This document shows, one piece after another, positions 52,149-64,000 of a stretch of 64,000 nt of DNA. Made by a program: the position numbers and the translations under genes. Position 1 is the first letter of the stretch, and each line of letters starts with the position of its first letter. This DNA comes from Tanypteryx hageni (lineage: Eukaryota > Arthropoda > Insecta > Odonata > Petaluridae). Under the pieces are notes generated by a model. That model was not told the DNA's origin. It did not search any database and saw only the letters and a list, made by a program, of their open reading frames with translations. The stretch spans positions 100,914,207 to 100,978,206 of the forward strand of contig CM054116.1 of the NCBI GenBank assembly GCA_028673005.1. The letters are read 5' to 3'.

Positions 52149-52734
52149 CAGCTTTCCCTCTCTTTAGGCGGAGGTTGCGTACCAAAAAAGTGACGCATAA
52201 AGCAAATTCATGTAAAGAGAACCCACGTTTACATGTAAAAGATAGGGATACGTTCCACAAGCAATCCTAACTCCCTTCGAAGACGCTCTTCTTTCGTTCC
52301 ATAACGACTTCTTATGCACTAAATACACACTTAAAATAATTAACCTAAATTATACTCGCCAGGAAGCAGACGAGCACAAGTGGTGACTGTTGTGAGTGAC
52401 ATAATAGTGGAGGTTTAAAGTGCTGGAAGATTGTCTTGGCCCAACGCAAGTTCCGCGAGCAAGGAGCCAAAACTTCTGAAGTGTGATCAAACAGTATCAC
52501 ACGAAATCTCCGTCTCATCTTCACTCTCATCTCTTTTACTCTAGTACTAATACGTACAGCATAAGAGACAATGATCGCCTTGTGGTGTAGTGGAGAACTT
52601 TCTTTCATTTATATTGCTTTGGCCGCGTAACCACATAAGACTAAGACACATAAAAGGAAACTCCGGTAGCAATAAGTTTGTCGAATAATAGTGAATTCAT
52701 ATAAAGCAAACCCGCATAAAGAGAGGGAAACCTG
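52149..52734. mobile_element. Tigger-like MITE, copy 2 (586 bp)
   Basis: Same orientation and length as the copy at 46027. It shares long stretches such as GTGATCAAACAGTATCACAC and GCCTTGTGGTGTAGTG. TA flanks both ends (52147-52148 and 52735-52736). It differs by substitutions and small indels; the two inserted independently. Confidence 0.85.
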
Positions 52735-52736
52735 TA

Positions 52737-54789
52737 TTTATTTAAGTATCAGGTATTTTTATTCTTACATTCATGATTTATTCAGTCATCGCATGTACAT
52801 CCAATAATCAGGAAAGTGTACTATCAGCACAGGGAATAATGCGGTGCCCGGTTTGATGATTCATCTTTCGTAGCATGGGATTAGTTACCCAAGCACTGGT
52901 CGTTTAAGCGCTTCCCTGTTGTAAACGGTCTTTAATCTTTGTTATAAAAAAGTCAATCATTGAAAAAATATACAAAAAAATCGCAACTTAAGATATAAAT
53001 GGTATTCCGCTAGTAAAATTCGGTGGTAGGAGTTTAATTTAAAAATTTTACATAAATTAATATCATGAAATTATTTTTTGATCTAACACTGGAGATAAAT
53101 TCGAATAATGTTAAATGAAATATCTAGTAAACAAATAATTTCAGCTCACAACACCCAGTAATGGGACTTGCGAGACACCCATAGTGACGTTCATGATTAT
53201 TGCAACCAATTTTAAAAACTAAATAAACAATAATTATAGAAATGAATATAACAAATATATTTTGTTTTATTTTTGCTACTCATCCTTAAAACCTAGGAGT
53301 AAAGGGACTTTTGAAACACCTTTTATTAAAATGGTCCGTCCTTTCGATGTCCTCTTTCTACTTTCCTTCATTTTTCTTTTCCTTCTCCTATCCTCTTCTA
53401 CCTCCCTCTCCACCCTCCCTGCACCTGCCCTTCTCATTTCCCTCTCTAATTCACCAATTTCTCTTTTCCTCTCTCACTGTCTCTCATAAATATTTTTTTA
53501 TCCTCTTCCCTCAATTCCTATCCTTTCCCCCTTAATCTCCCATTCTCCTCCCTGCCTTCTGTCACCCCTCCTCTTCCTTCCTCCCTGATTGCCTTAATCA
53601 CATTGTCATTGAACGGCTCGCCAATCTTCGGTGCCGTAATTGCGAAGAGTGGAAGGGGGGCGACGACGGGAGGCGTGGGAGGGAACGATGGGAAATAAGA
53701 TAGCGTTTGTCATCGATTCTCTCTTCCGCTTTTCCCCCCAGAAACCAACCAATTACAACCTCATTCATTCGGAGAGCCAGCGTGATATAAAAGCTACGTC
53801 GGGGAGACAATTGAAAGTCGTATCCCGCCAATTTGGGAAGCCTTATTCCTCTCCCTCTGCGTCTCTCACTCCTTCCCTCTCTCCCTTGGTTAACTCAATA
53901 TCTCCTCCCTCCATTGCGATTCTCTCTCCTCTCATTTCCATACACATTTTGTGGGTTATGGCAAGTTATCTTATTATTAGATGCTTTAACGCCATAGGTT
54001 CTGGAAAGGGTAATTCGATTACTTCAGGTCTCTTAGGCGAATCTGAAATAAATTCATCATCTGATTGTAACAAACATGAGCGTTTTATTTTTAGCATATG
54101 TCGTTATTTGTGATAATATATTTTTAATATCAATTTTTTCGCGTGAGCAACAGACATAATTCTTAGTATGGAAGTGATCTGTCCTTCATGGAGTATTTTA
54201 CTCATCAACAACGCAGAATTGTGAGGCATTATTTTATATTCATGAGAAAATCATCGACTTCATCCTGCGGCTAAAATCAAACTGACAATCTTGTTTTTTC
54301 CAATAGCATTTTGTCTATTGTGAAGATGGTTCATAATTGTTTTATACGCTTAAATATTATGTGACTAGATTATTGGGACTACTTACCAACTATCGCTTTA
54401 TTGTCAACTAATTTTGTATTTTTTCGTTGAAGGTTGAAATTTTCGTAGCGATCGAATAAAGACTATTGTAGCATACTGCATATCAATTCATTCAGCATAT
54501 TCCTTTATATGGTTGTTTATGATCGAGAGGAACCATTTATACAACCATCGCGAAGACAATAGTCGTGAGCTAGAAATTTGGCGTATAAAGCATCAAATTG
54601 TCGCGGATATCACCGATATGAATTGTCCAGAAACAAGCCATTCGCCGAAATTATTGAATCACTCCTGTTGCGGAGTGTTTCCGACGAAGTAGCGTAAGGC
54701 ACACGACCGTAAACACAAAACTTCTCTATCTGGCCCGAAAAATCTCTGCTACTCTTTCAGCGATGCTTACCCTTTCCTTCTCGTCTTCC
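52737..54789. other. No gene recognised
   Basis: CT-rich at 53340-53580, otherwise AT-rich. 54000-54700 is compact and non-repetitive with two nested inverted repeats. Confidence 0.55.
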
Positions 54790-55100
54790 TACCCTCACAC
54801 CGTATGCCTCCCCATTCCCCTCCACTCCATTCTCCCAACCACCATTCCCTCCGCCCCATTCCCCCTCCACCCCATTCCCCTCCACCCCATTCCCCTCCAC
54901 CCCATTCCCCTCCACCCCATTCCCTTCCATTCCATTCCCCTCCTCCCTGTTCCCCTCCACCCCATTCCCCTCCACCCCATTCCCCTCCACCCCATTCCCC
55001 TCCACCCCATTCTCCTCCACCCCATTCCCCTCCACCCCATTCTCCTCCGCCCCATTCTCCCAACCGCCTTTCCCTCCACCCCATTCCCCCTCTATCCCAT
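54790..55100. repeat. Minisatellite, 15-bp unit CCCCATTCCCCTCCA
   Basis: About fifteen units from roughly 54840 to 55095. Variants carry CCTT, TCTCC or CCGCC. A 15-bp unit keeps frame, so every frame gives a five-residue repeat; the open frames of 94-164 codons are artefacts. Confidence 0.93.
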
Positions 55101-58100
55101 TCACACCTCCTCTCATACCTCTTTGCAACGCTGGGCCAATCTATCGAGACAAATCCCTTTTTCCTCTGAGGCGGCTGCAAAACCTCCCATTTCCACCATC
55201 TCGCTCCCATTCTTCCCTCTTTCCTCAGTATCTCTCACATCGAATCAAGTGGAATAATGAAGTTATCAGGTGAAGGAGAGAAAGAGGGAGAAGGATGGAG
55301 AGAGAGAGAGAGAGGCAGGGCGACGGAGCGAAGGGTTTTTATTAGAAAAGGATCATCATGACGGCTCATTGGTTCCAATTATGAGTCAGACAACTAACTC
55401 CTTAAACAATTGACTGGCGCGCTTCAAAGTGGGAAGGAAGGGGAGAGGGAGGATGAGCTGATTGCGGTGTGCTGCTTTCATGTATTCGGATAAGTGAAAT
55501 GTTTTCTATTTCGCGCGGTGTGATGCTTTATCAACATATATTCCTACCGTTTGAGTTAAGACACTCCATTTCTTCTTAACTCGATACGAGTGAGGGGTGG
55601 ATAATTTTCACTTCAATTGTCTGAGTATAGTATGAATATAGTGAAAGTCTAAGCTTTGATCCATTATTTGTTCAAGGATCGAATTTCAATTTCTAAGGCT
55701 CTTAACAGAAAAATGGAAATTTTTTATTTTGAAATGATTTTTCACTTGTAATAATGTTTTAAATGATATTCTCTTTATAAAATCCTATGGCGGCAGTTCA
55801 GTTTTTTTAATTGAAAACTGAAGATAAATTAAAATTATATTAAATGAACCATCACTAAATAAATGAATACTTATGAAAATTAGTATAATTTCCGAAAGAT
55901 CCAAAAAGCACACTTGGCAACGAATATCAGTCCACCATTGATCATAATCTGTCCAAAAGTACTTCTGCTTTGGCAGAAATTTTACCATTCTAGAATAGAC
56001 TCTTAGAGCTTTAAATGGGAAAGAGAAGCTACTCGATAATAAACGGAGAAAAAGGGAAAATATGGAGACATAGTTAAGGATGTATGCCATGTTGTTTCTC
56101 AAATTCGACTCAATTGTGAGACGGCTACAATCCCCTTCAGCGTAATATCCCCATAATGGGTTTCCTTCTATATCTCTTCACTTGCCTCTGTCTATCGCTC
56201 TCGATTCTCTGCGGGATGCAGAACCCCCTGGCGAGCAGATCGCACACTTCCTCTCGCCGTAAATTCCCCTCGGGTACGTCGGCAGAGAGAGAGAGAGAGA
56301 GAGAGAGATTGGGCTATTCATGAACTCGTTTCCATAATTCAGCTGGAAATGGAGAAAATTTGTCGACGGGCCCTCTTAGGAGAATACCTAAGCCATATAT
56401 ACTCGGGCATTGGTTGTCATCCCGTTTGCTTTCGCGAAAGGTTACGATTCGCCCTAACGCGGTCTGCCAATTAACGAAATTACAAAGCAATTCAGCTGGA
56501 AACGCGTTCAATTCTGAAATTTTGACATGAAAGAAAAAATCTCATTCTTTTCCTGAAATTCGTCCCTAATTATGTAAATATAATCTATTTTTGTGTCCGT
56601 AATAATCCTGCTGCCTGTCCGCCAGTCGTCTGATTTGCGAGGATAAGGTAACAGTAAAATAATTTTTTGTAATATGACTCCTATTCATCCATCTTGTATG
56701 GTAAAATTTTTTTATAGATTAAACACGAGAAACTCCAGCATGGGTTAAATAATGAACATGAATTGATGCTTCCCAAAGTGAATGTAATATTCCTGTTGCA
56801 TTTATTGCGCTGCCGGCTTGTTTTGCAATAATGAAATATGCACAGGAAAATATTAAATTGGTAGGTTCAATTAATTATTGAGATAACATAGCAATGTAAT
56901 GGTAGAGTCGAGCAGATGCGAATTTCAGCGAATGTTCATTATGAAATTCTCCTTTTATGAAAAACAATCGGTGAATAACAGCTGAAGACGATTGCCTTGT
57001 AGCCAAAACGTCCGTGTTGTTTACGCAGCTGTTTTATGACAAAATAAGTTATCTTTACCCTGAATTGTATTCTAGCCATAAAGTTACCTTAGTAATAGAA
57101 ATATTCTTTTTTTAAGTAATGATAGACTGCTAATAATGAGTGTATACTTCGTTCACTTATAAATTCTATAAAAATGAACGCGTAGCTCAGTTCATGACTG
57201 TCACCATATAAATTATTTATCTTTATGTCTTATATAAAAAAAGTGGAGCAAAATACATGGTATAATGATCATAGATTCGCAAAATTCACGACAAAGGTCA
57301 ATATTTTTTGGTTGAAAGGTTCCTTTAACAAGTGGTTTAAGTTAATGCATTTTACACCAAAAGAGAAGGCCGTGCAGATCCAGAGAAAACTCGACCTTGC
57401 GGGAAATCTTGAACGTATAGCACCAAATTAAACTTGGACTTCCCTGGCCGTGGCGCCGAAGTGCGTAGATAAGGGCGATCTCTTTGTAGAGACTATAATT
57501 TTCAGCCAGAGACATCAATTATTTTCTTTTTAAAAAGTCTTTGGAATAACCATGCCCTCTCATGCACCTACATATATTGCTGTGAGGTTGACCTCTTTTT
57601 AACTTTTAGGATGCCTCAAGTAGCGTGCCATAGGTATCACAAAAATTATGTCTTAAGGCAACCCTCCCCAACTCTGGCAAAGCTATTTTCGGTGGGGATA
57701 TCCTCCAAATCTATTTTATTTTCCACGAAAGTCAACGAAGGAGTGAGACAAAACGGCTCTGGAGAAATTCCAGAAAGAATCCCGAAAAAGACTCAAAAAT
57801 AGTCGCTATTCGTGGGAAAATCACTTTCCTATTTCAAAAATTCGCGTTTATTCCAATCCCTCTCTCCACCCTTTCTCTCCTTATCTCTCATTCCTATCTC
57901 TCCGCTTTCTCTCCTCTTTTTCTTCCATATCTCTATCTTCTCTCATTTCTCTCTTGCCTCCCTATTTCTCTCGTCTCTCCTTTTCTCTCTCCTCTCTCCC
58001 TCCGCCATCCTCTAATAAAAAAGAACTCTTCGACGCTATAAAGGGGGTCATGAGGAGTGAGGCACATTGAGTAGGGGAGGAATTCTGGGATATTTGATGG

Positions 58101-60195
58101 AAATGGTGGCTGTGATGGGCCGTAAATTGAGTGGTGCTTTTTGAAAGTCTTTTCCACTGCGTAGGATGTATAAGATAATAAAGAACTCTTCCGTCAAACT
58201 TTCAAGAGCTCACTTTTCAAAGGATAGACCCTAGTCTCACTTAACGAGTTCCAAACAAGTTGTTATGACGATGTTTATGATATTTAGATCATGAACGAGC
58301 GAACATCATTTAGCATGGTAAAAGCGGCACGAATTAAATAGTATATATTCAATGTTAATTTTGTACAAACTTGTGTGAAGAGTGATTTTTACGCTACTTT
58401 GGGGTCAGTTATAATAATATCCAGTTTTTTCCTTAACATTTTGACGTTTGCTTAATTTAAATTCCATCGTTATTGCGCAGTGTTATTGAATTCGCCGTTG
58501 CTGTTGTCACGAAATCCCATTTCTGAAACAACTCTTGCTAAATTGAAATCCATATTGGTGGAAAGTATGATTAAATGAGTTTACAGTTGCAATTTGTATC
58601 ATTGTTATAATCTGTTAGAACAATAGTGCAGATTTTACTTAATCAATAAAATATAAAATTCTTTATTCTTACAAAGGTGATTAAATAATTTATCTCTGTA
58701 AATAAAACAATCACCAAATTCTGTGAGATATTTACAATTATACATTCAAAAGGTAGCAATCTATCGTAATAAATAATTGGAGCATCTCCAAATAATTGAA
58801 TATGAATCAATAAATGCGGGAGAAAAATCTATCGATAAATATTCAATTATCTACTCAGCAATAAAAAGAAGCTAGCTCTTGATTACTGACAAAACTATAC
58901 ATGACTACTATGTTGAAGATATCCTAGCAAAGAGGTGAAAAACCTGATGAACTCCTGTCAACTGCGACATGCGAAGGGATCTTATACGACACGCCAATGT
59001 GCACTTTGGCAGTGGTTATTTATACATGCGTCAATTCTGACCCTAGTATTTTATGTAATTCTAACTCTACACAAAAACTTTTATTACAACTGGCCTATCA
59101 CATAATACCACTCCGCTAAAATGTCGACTCCTTATGATCAGAGATGATTTAAAATTCGAGCGAGTAATACTTTTCCGGAAACGCTCCTGAAATTTGAGCG
59201 GACTCGACAATTGTAAGCGATTAAAATATGCATATAAAAAAATCAACTCGTTCCAATTTTTTTTGTGATCGATAATGGATACAGAAAATTTCGAAACATC
59301 TTCATTTCGTTTTCACGTATTTTCTTCCTCCCTTTCGAATGATAACACATCCATTTACACCTCCATCCAACTATCTCCCCTCCCTCCGCCTTCCTCAAAA
59401 TTCATCCATCCCTCTCTCTCTCCCTCTCTCTCGCAGATTTGATGGAGATCACTTGAGCAAAACTTGGGTCGCACCCGACCGCGCGTGAAACATTGGCTCC
59501 CTCGCCCCAGGGAAAAGCAATCTCGGAATGCAAAGTGAAACAGCTGAGGTTTGAATGCTTAATGCCGCTTTGCTTCCAAAACCGCATTCTCCGACTCCTC
59601 CTCAACCTCTCTCCCACCTCTCTTCGTTCTTGACAACTATCTCTCCCTCCCTCTCCACTCACACACACCTCTGCTCTCTCTCTCTCGCCCACCTCAAAAT
59701 GACGACGCCTTTATGGAGGGTGAACGAGAGATGGAAAAAGGCAGAAATTCCCGTACCAATTTTGGCTCCTTTTGGCCTCCCATTATTCTCCTCCCTCCTT
59801 TCCTCTCCTCCTCCCGTTTCGTCGCGATTCACTCGTGTAACAACCGCGGGAATAAAGAGAATCTGAATTTCAACACGACTAAAGAGGAAGGGGAGAGGGC
59901 AGGAACAAATGGAAGGAACATTTTGCGAATTTTCACGTGCCGATGTTTTTGTATTCCGTGCGTGGACATAAACTTTTGCGACTCTATGCGTGTACGTTGA
60001 TATTCTCTATCATTACGTGACATTTTATATTTGTAGACTAGATTTATTTTGCGCGTAATCCGGTGAAAATGTTCCAAATTTAATCTCTCTAGGAAAAAAC
60101 TTTCTTTATTTTAACTATTTCTTTATTTTTAACTTGCTCGTAAACATAATTTATTGGCCTTTCACAATGAGCGCAACAACGATACCTAACAAAAA
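55101..60195. other. No gene recognised (5 kb)
   Basis: Short (GA)n at 55290-55315 and 56285-56308, CT-rich at 57860-58010 and 59590-59690. 56740-57050 is compact and non-repetitive and could be a conserved regulatory segment. No coding motif. Confidence 0.55.
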
Positions 60196-60425
60196 CTGAT
60201 ATATACGACCATGACTTCAGCAGGATTCAAACTAAAAGCACTAGTTTTATAGCTAGACATTCTAACTACCCCTTTACCAAACCTGTCTCTCTTAAAGGAC
60301 GTTTGGGTTCTTATAAATTGAGCATATCAGTAGTCACAAATATGAAAGTCTAAGGCGAGATTCGAACCCGTTGCCCTAATATTGGTAGGCATAAACTCCA
60401 CACGCCCTTTTACCAAGGCCAATGA
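60196..60425 (-). mobile_element. Two tandem tRNA-like modules (dimeric SINE-like)
   Basis: On the - strand the first module has TGGTAAAAGGGCG and the B box GGGTTCGAATC (60369-60359). The second has TGGTAAAGGGGTAG and the B-box-like AGTTTGAATCC (60233-60223). The B boxes are 136 bases apart. Neither folds into a complete tRNA, so they look like SINE heads rather than tRNA genes. Confidence 0.5.
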
Positions 60426-60652
60426 AATTTAATCTGGTGTTTTCATTTTTCGATTGATTCTAGAACTTTTCTATTATTATGTGTCATGATAGCGAATGAA
60501 CGGAGATGAAATTTGGGCAAGATGAAGCTCCTCTCCTGAAAAATCTTTGGCGAGAGTTATGTCCGAGATATGGTAATCATGAAGCCATTAGCACACACTC
60601 CGGTCTTTAATTTCTCCTCGGTTACTGTAAAAAAATATAAATGTGACGCTCC

Positions 60653-60760
60653 TTTTTACGACCTGCTGATTCCTTCTTGTCTACACGCAATGTGTATTTA
60701 GAGGTAGTGCAATGAATAGCTGGTCAGTTTCAAAAATTTAGGAAGAAAGGAATTACTTTC
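60653..60760 (+). repeat. Dispersed repeat, copy B (~110 bp)
   Basis: Second copy of the repeat at 7254-7366, same orientation, sharing ACGACCTGCTGATTCC and AGAGGTAGTGCAATGAATAG. The copies lie 53 kb apart, so this is an interspersed family and not a local duplication. Confidence 0.65.
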
Positions 60761-62691
60761 ATTCTCCAGATTCAAACTACATCATGAGTGGCGCTCTAGT
60801 CGTCCACTAGGAAAGTGTTCCTTTTTTTCACGGTCCGTCGCGTAGCAAATATAAAGCCACACGCCCCGTGGGCCAGTTATCCTTTTCTCTTAGCTGACCA
60901 CTCAATACAAGTAAGGGCAGCCATTCCCCTTGCTCTCTCTTATCCACTTATATACTCTCCCTTCCTCCATCTCCTATCCCTCCCTCCCTCCCTATATCTC
61001 TCTCACTCTCTCTCCCTTGCAGCTCTCAGTAAACAAAGAGCACAAAAGATGGAGTTGGTGGTGAGAGGGAGAGAGTGAAAGAGTCAAGGGTCGGGAAGAG
61101 GGGGAGAGAGGGAGGCGAAATCAGGCGTTTTGAGTGTCCACGAGAGTCTGGGCATAATGTAAGGTTAAGTGGGGGAGGGTTGGTCACGCTGGATCGAGGA
61201 GGAGGGGGTTTTCTTTTCCTTTCCTCTTCCATCTATTTGTCTCTCCCTTCCGTTTTCTATTGTCTTTTGTTTTTCGAACGCCGGCTATGCGAGTGATACC
61301 GGTGACTTGAACGCTCTTCTCTTTTCCACTCGTTCTCCTTTTCTCATTTACTCTCTGTTTCTTTCTTGTTTGCTGTCTCTCGGTTTCTCTCTAGGGATTC
61401 GTTTCATTACTCACATTTCAACTCGTCTCCAAGTGGATTGATTTTTTGATTCCCCCGGGGTTTGTATTTTTGTCTGAGAATCTCCTATTCTCATGCGTGT
61501 GGAGTGAGGAGCATAAATGGCGAGTCCAAATTTTTCCTTAAGAACTCCACTCTACTCCGGTATTTTACCTTGTGGCATTTAAATTACGACAATAAAGCAA
61601 CATTGGAGTTCGTCAGATAACTCTTCTCCGTCGCTATTTATTACATATCGTACCGCAATTGCATTTCCGGAGTTGAGATATTTTTGTAAAAATAAGTGAT
61701 ACGCTTGTAAAAATGTTTTTTCCTATATACGAGTTTTAAAAATAATCGGCATCAATCAACCAGAAAATTTGATATATACAGAAACTTACATTGTCATATC
61801 TGTTGGCCACGCCATCAATATTTATTGTGAGATGGACAAATGGATTTCATCAAGGATTTGAAAGATTTTTCTAAGGGTTTTGATTGATACATTGCTAAAT
61901 TAGACCACATAACGGTTCTTGTAAAAATAAATAGCAAAATAACCAATTTTATACAAAATGCACTCCATAAACTTTTCATTGCTAGAAAATGGCTGAATTA
62001 AATTTAGTTCATTGATGGTACAAAGGATACGGCGATACAATTTTCGCCTAATTTTCAAGGATCAATGCGAAATTATCATTATTATTATTATCATTATTCG
62101 CAGTGCACTCCTTTCAGGCGGAGGCATGTAAACGAACTTTTCCGGATAAATTTTACGGCGTATTATATCCCATGTTCCATCTATCCTCTTAAGCTCAAAA
62201 CTCAAGTGGAACGGAGTTCCGAAATGAGAAATGAGCAGCGCTTCCCAATTATCGCTGCTAAAAACTTTATTTTCATTTTTTCCCTTCAAAGGTAAAAATT
62301 CCACTCTCAGCTCGAGGTGAAAAATTAAACAAAAGAAAGGATGTTGCCGAAGCAATAAAAAAGAAAAAAAAGATTTAGCGAGACCGTTCGTTCTCGGGCC
62401 CCGAATAAAAATAAGTTTCGCGGGAATTTTACTCTCGTGGAGATAAAAATAACAGATTCGAAATGAAAAAGAGAATTGGAGTTAGCTTTGCCATCCAAAA
62501 CTCACCCACCTTAACCCTCTCGGCATCAGTTTTTCCAGTCGGTTAGCCTTTGTTCGGCGGATTCTCGTTTTCCCGATGGAAACTTGAAAGTTCTTTCCTC
62601 ATTCAAGATTCACAATCGAACAATTGCCTCTCTTGAGTCGATCAGGAAACTGAACTCAATGTGCCTCAATGTGTACGTATATATACATATA
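60761..62691. other. No gene recognised
   Basis: CT-rich at 60950-61020 and a purine block at 61055-61110; the remainder is AT-rich with a (TTA)n-like stretch at 62070-62095. Confidence 0.6.
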
Positions 62692-62699
62692 CACGTACA

Positions 62700-62954
62700 C
62701 AGTGCCGTAACTAGGGTATGGCGAAGGTGGCATATACCATAGGCGCCCCTCACAAAAGGCGCCAATCGTTCCGGCAAAATTGTCAAAAGTTTATTTTCCA
62801 TAAATAAGTATTAATTTAATTCTCAAATTTCAAAGTTATATTTAATTAAAACGCTATATTTCTTAATTAGAATGCAGCAAAAATAATATTCCACATAACC
62901 AAGGTATTTTCTAAAATGTTCCCATAGGCGCCATATCTCGCGAGTGCGCCTCTA
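62700..62954. mobile_element. hAT-like MITE (255 bp)
   Basis: Starts CAGTGCCGTAACTAGGG, a common arthropod hAT-like terminus; the right end GCGCCTCTA is a poor inverse. Flanking 8-mers CACGTACA (62692-62699) and AACGTACA (62955-62962) differ at one base. TAGGCGCC and GGCGCC motifs occur near both ends. The flank is partly AC/GT-rich, which weakens the duplication argument. Confidence 0.5.
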
Positions 62955-62962
62955 AACGTACA

Positions 62963-64000
62963 CATATATACATACATACAAACACAAAAATTCCCATCCT
63001 ATTCTCCTTCTTCAAATCTCCCCTTTTCCTTATCTATTTCGGTCTCTGTCTTCGCCCGCTTTGTTCTCACGAACTCCCTCTTCAACTCTTCGAACACTTG
63101 CAGTTGCCATGAATCATTTGCCTTTGTTTCTTTGTTTCCTGTTGAAAAATACGAAGATACTCGCGTAATTGAATTTGAAGGAGTCTTGTTTCAAAAACAC
63201 GAAATTTAGAAAGTTAGCTATGGTATGATGGTTTTAAATTTAAAAACCGCTTGGAAAACTTTCTGAATATTAAAATTATTCATAAGATAATCTGAGATAA
63301 TGCAGTACGTGAAAACACTTATTTTTTAAATATTAATAAATATGGTTTATACCCCACTATATGTGAAGATTTAATCGGAATTCGGTCAGAATATATCATA
63401 TATTTGCATGAGATTGTATTGCAGAAAAATGTCTATAATAAGATAATTCTTGCACGTTCAACATGTTTACAGTGGGTTCAAAGTTCTCTTTGATGAATGA
63501 GTTATCACTGACTTAACTCAAGAAAGAATTGTTGAGGTCGTCTTATAGCTGAAAAAAGTCACGAACAAGTTTGTAGTGGCTATTGGAGATACCCGAGACA
63601 GGCATTTTCTATGTGCTTGTTCTTGAACTGATGTGACTGGTTTTCCTTTAGAAATGTAATTTAGATAAATGTAATTGGTAATATGAAATGCACAAACCTT
63701 ATTTAGAATGGTTAAATAATCACATCAAATAGCATACTATGCCGATTTTGTTTTAAAGTTAAGAGTAAGCTGATTCTGTTAATTTATAAATAGGCATCGC
63801 ATTTAATTGTATTTTCATAAGCGTTCCTATTTAATCCTATTTGTTTAACACATAAATAACATAATATAGAACTATTTTCACAATAAGAATCTATTTGCGG
63901 TACATATTTCGTCATATTTAGTTTATATAGTAGCATAAAAATGGAGAATATTTAAGGTGATAGTCGACGAAACTCAAAATTTTCATATAGTTCGAGTTCC
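62963..64000. other. No gene recognised
   Basis: AT-rich sequence without repeat ends or coding motifs that I can support. Confidence 0.6.

Noticed and set aside
54757..55257. Frames with five-residue HPIPL/EGNGV-type repeats
   Set aside because: 15-bp minisatellite keeps every frame open; no support as a gene.

Overview
The window is non-coding-rich nuclear DNA of an arthropod, most likely an insect with a large, repeat-laden genome. Evidence: one gene split by a long GT-AG intron, no dense gene order, and many microsatellites: (TA)n, (GA)n, (TG)n. It also holds fragments of Penelope-like, RTE/BovB-like, CR1-like, Helitron, hAT, pogo/Tigger and mariner-type transposons, plus tRNA-derived SINEs. 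I cannot name the species.

Two protein-coding loci are supported. The first is a Bar-type homeobox transcription factor on the + strand. Its homeodomain is split between an exon at 5644-6034 and a terminal exon at 11063-11490. The ~5 kb intron is itself a transposon nest. It is closest, by recall, to the insect CG11085/Bari group. The terminal exon shows an apparent one-base frameshift in a C-rich Pro/His tract. The natural C-terminus is readable in the shifted frame. At least one more 5' exon must exist and was not found. The second is a small secreted cysteine peptide gene on the - strand at 42678-42899. It has a signal peptide and a two-cysteine C-terminal module that resembles secapin-like peptides.

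Layout: 1-5.6 kb is unannotated DNA with a clean mariner-like MITE (3456-3766) and a (TA)n tract. 5.6-12 kb is the homeobox gene. Its intron holds a hAT MITE with perfect 8-bp target duplications (6550-6853), a possible 1.4 kb inverted-repeat element, and the 3' end of a Penelope-like element (GIY-YIG nuclease) followed by a hammerhead-like ribozyme and ~150 bp tandem repeats. It also holds a deleted Helitron carrying a nested hAT MITE. 13.9-16.3 kb has a second Penelope-like RT fragment broken by microsatellites and a degenerate hAT transposase. 17.3-28.1 kb is dominated by long strand-asymmetric CT- or GA-rich tracts and minisatellites, with a decayed Tigger-like element. 28.7-30.4 kb has a third Penelope-like RT fragment, a CR1-like LINE tail and a SINE. 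37.5-38.7 kb has a TA-flanked inverted-repeat element and a diverged duplication. 42.7-46.6 kb has the peptide gene, an RTE-like LINE, a SINE and a Tigger-like MITE whose second copy lies at 52.1-52.7 kb. The rest is mainly AT-rich DNA with scattered MITEs, a 15-bp minisatellite (54.8-55.1 kb) and tRNA-like repeats (60.2-60.4 kb).

The two genes show no sign of working together. Most recognisable structure comes from mobile elements at different stages of decay. All calls were made by reading the sequence; no database search was run.
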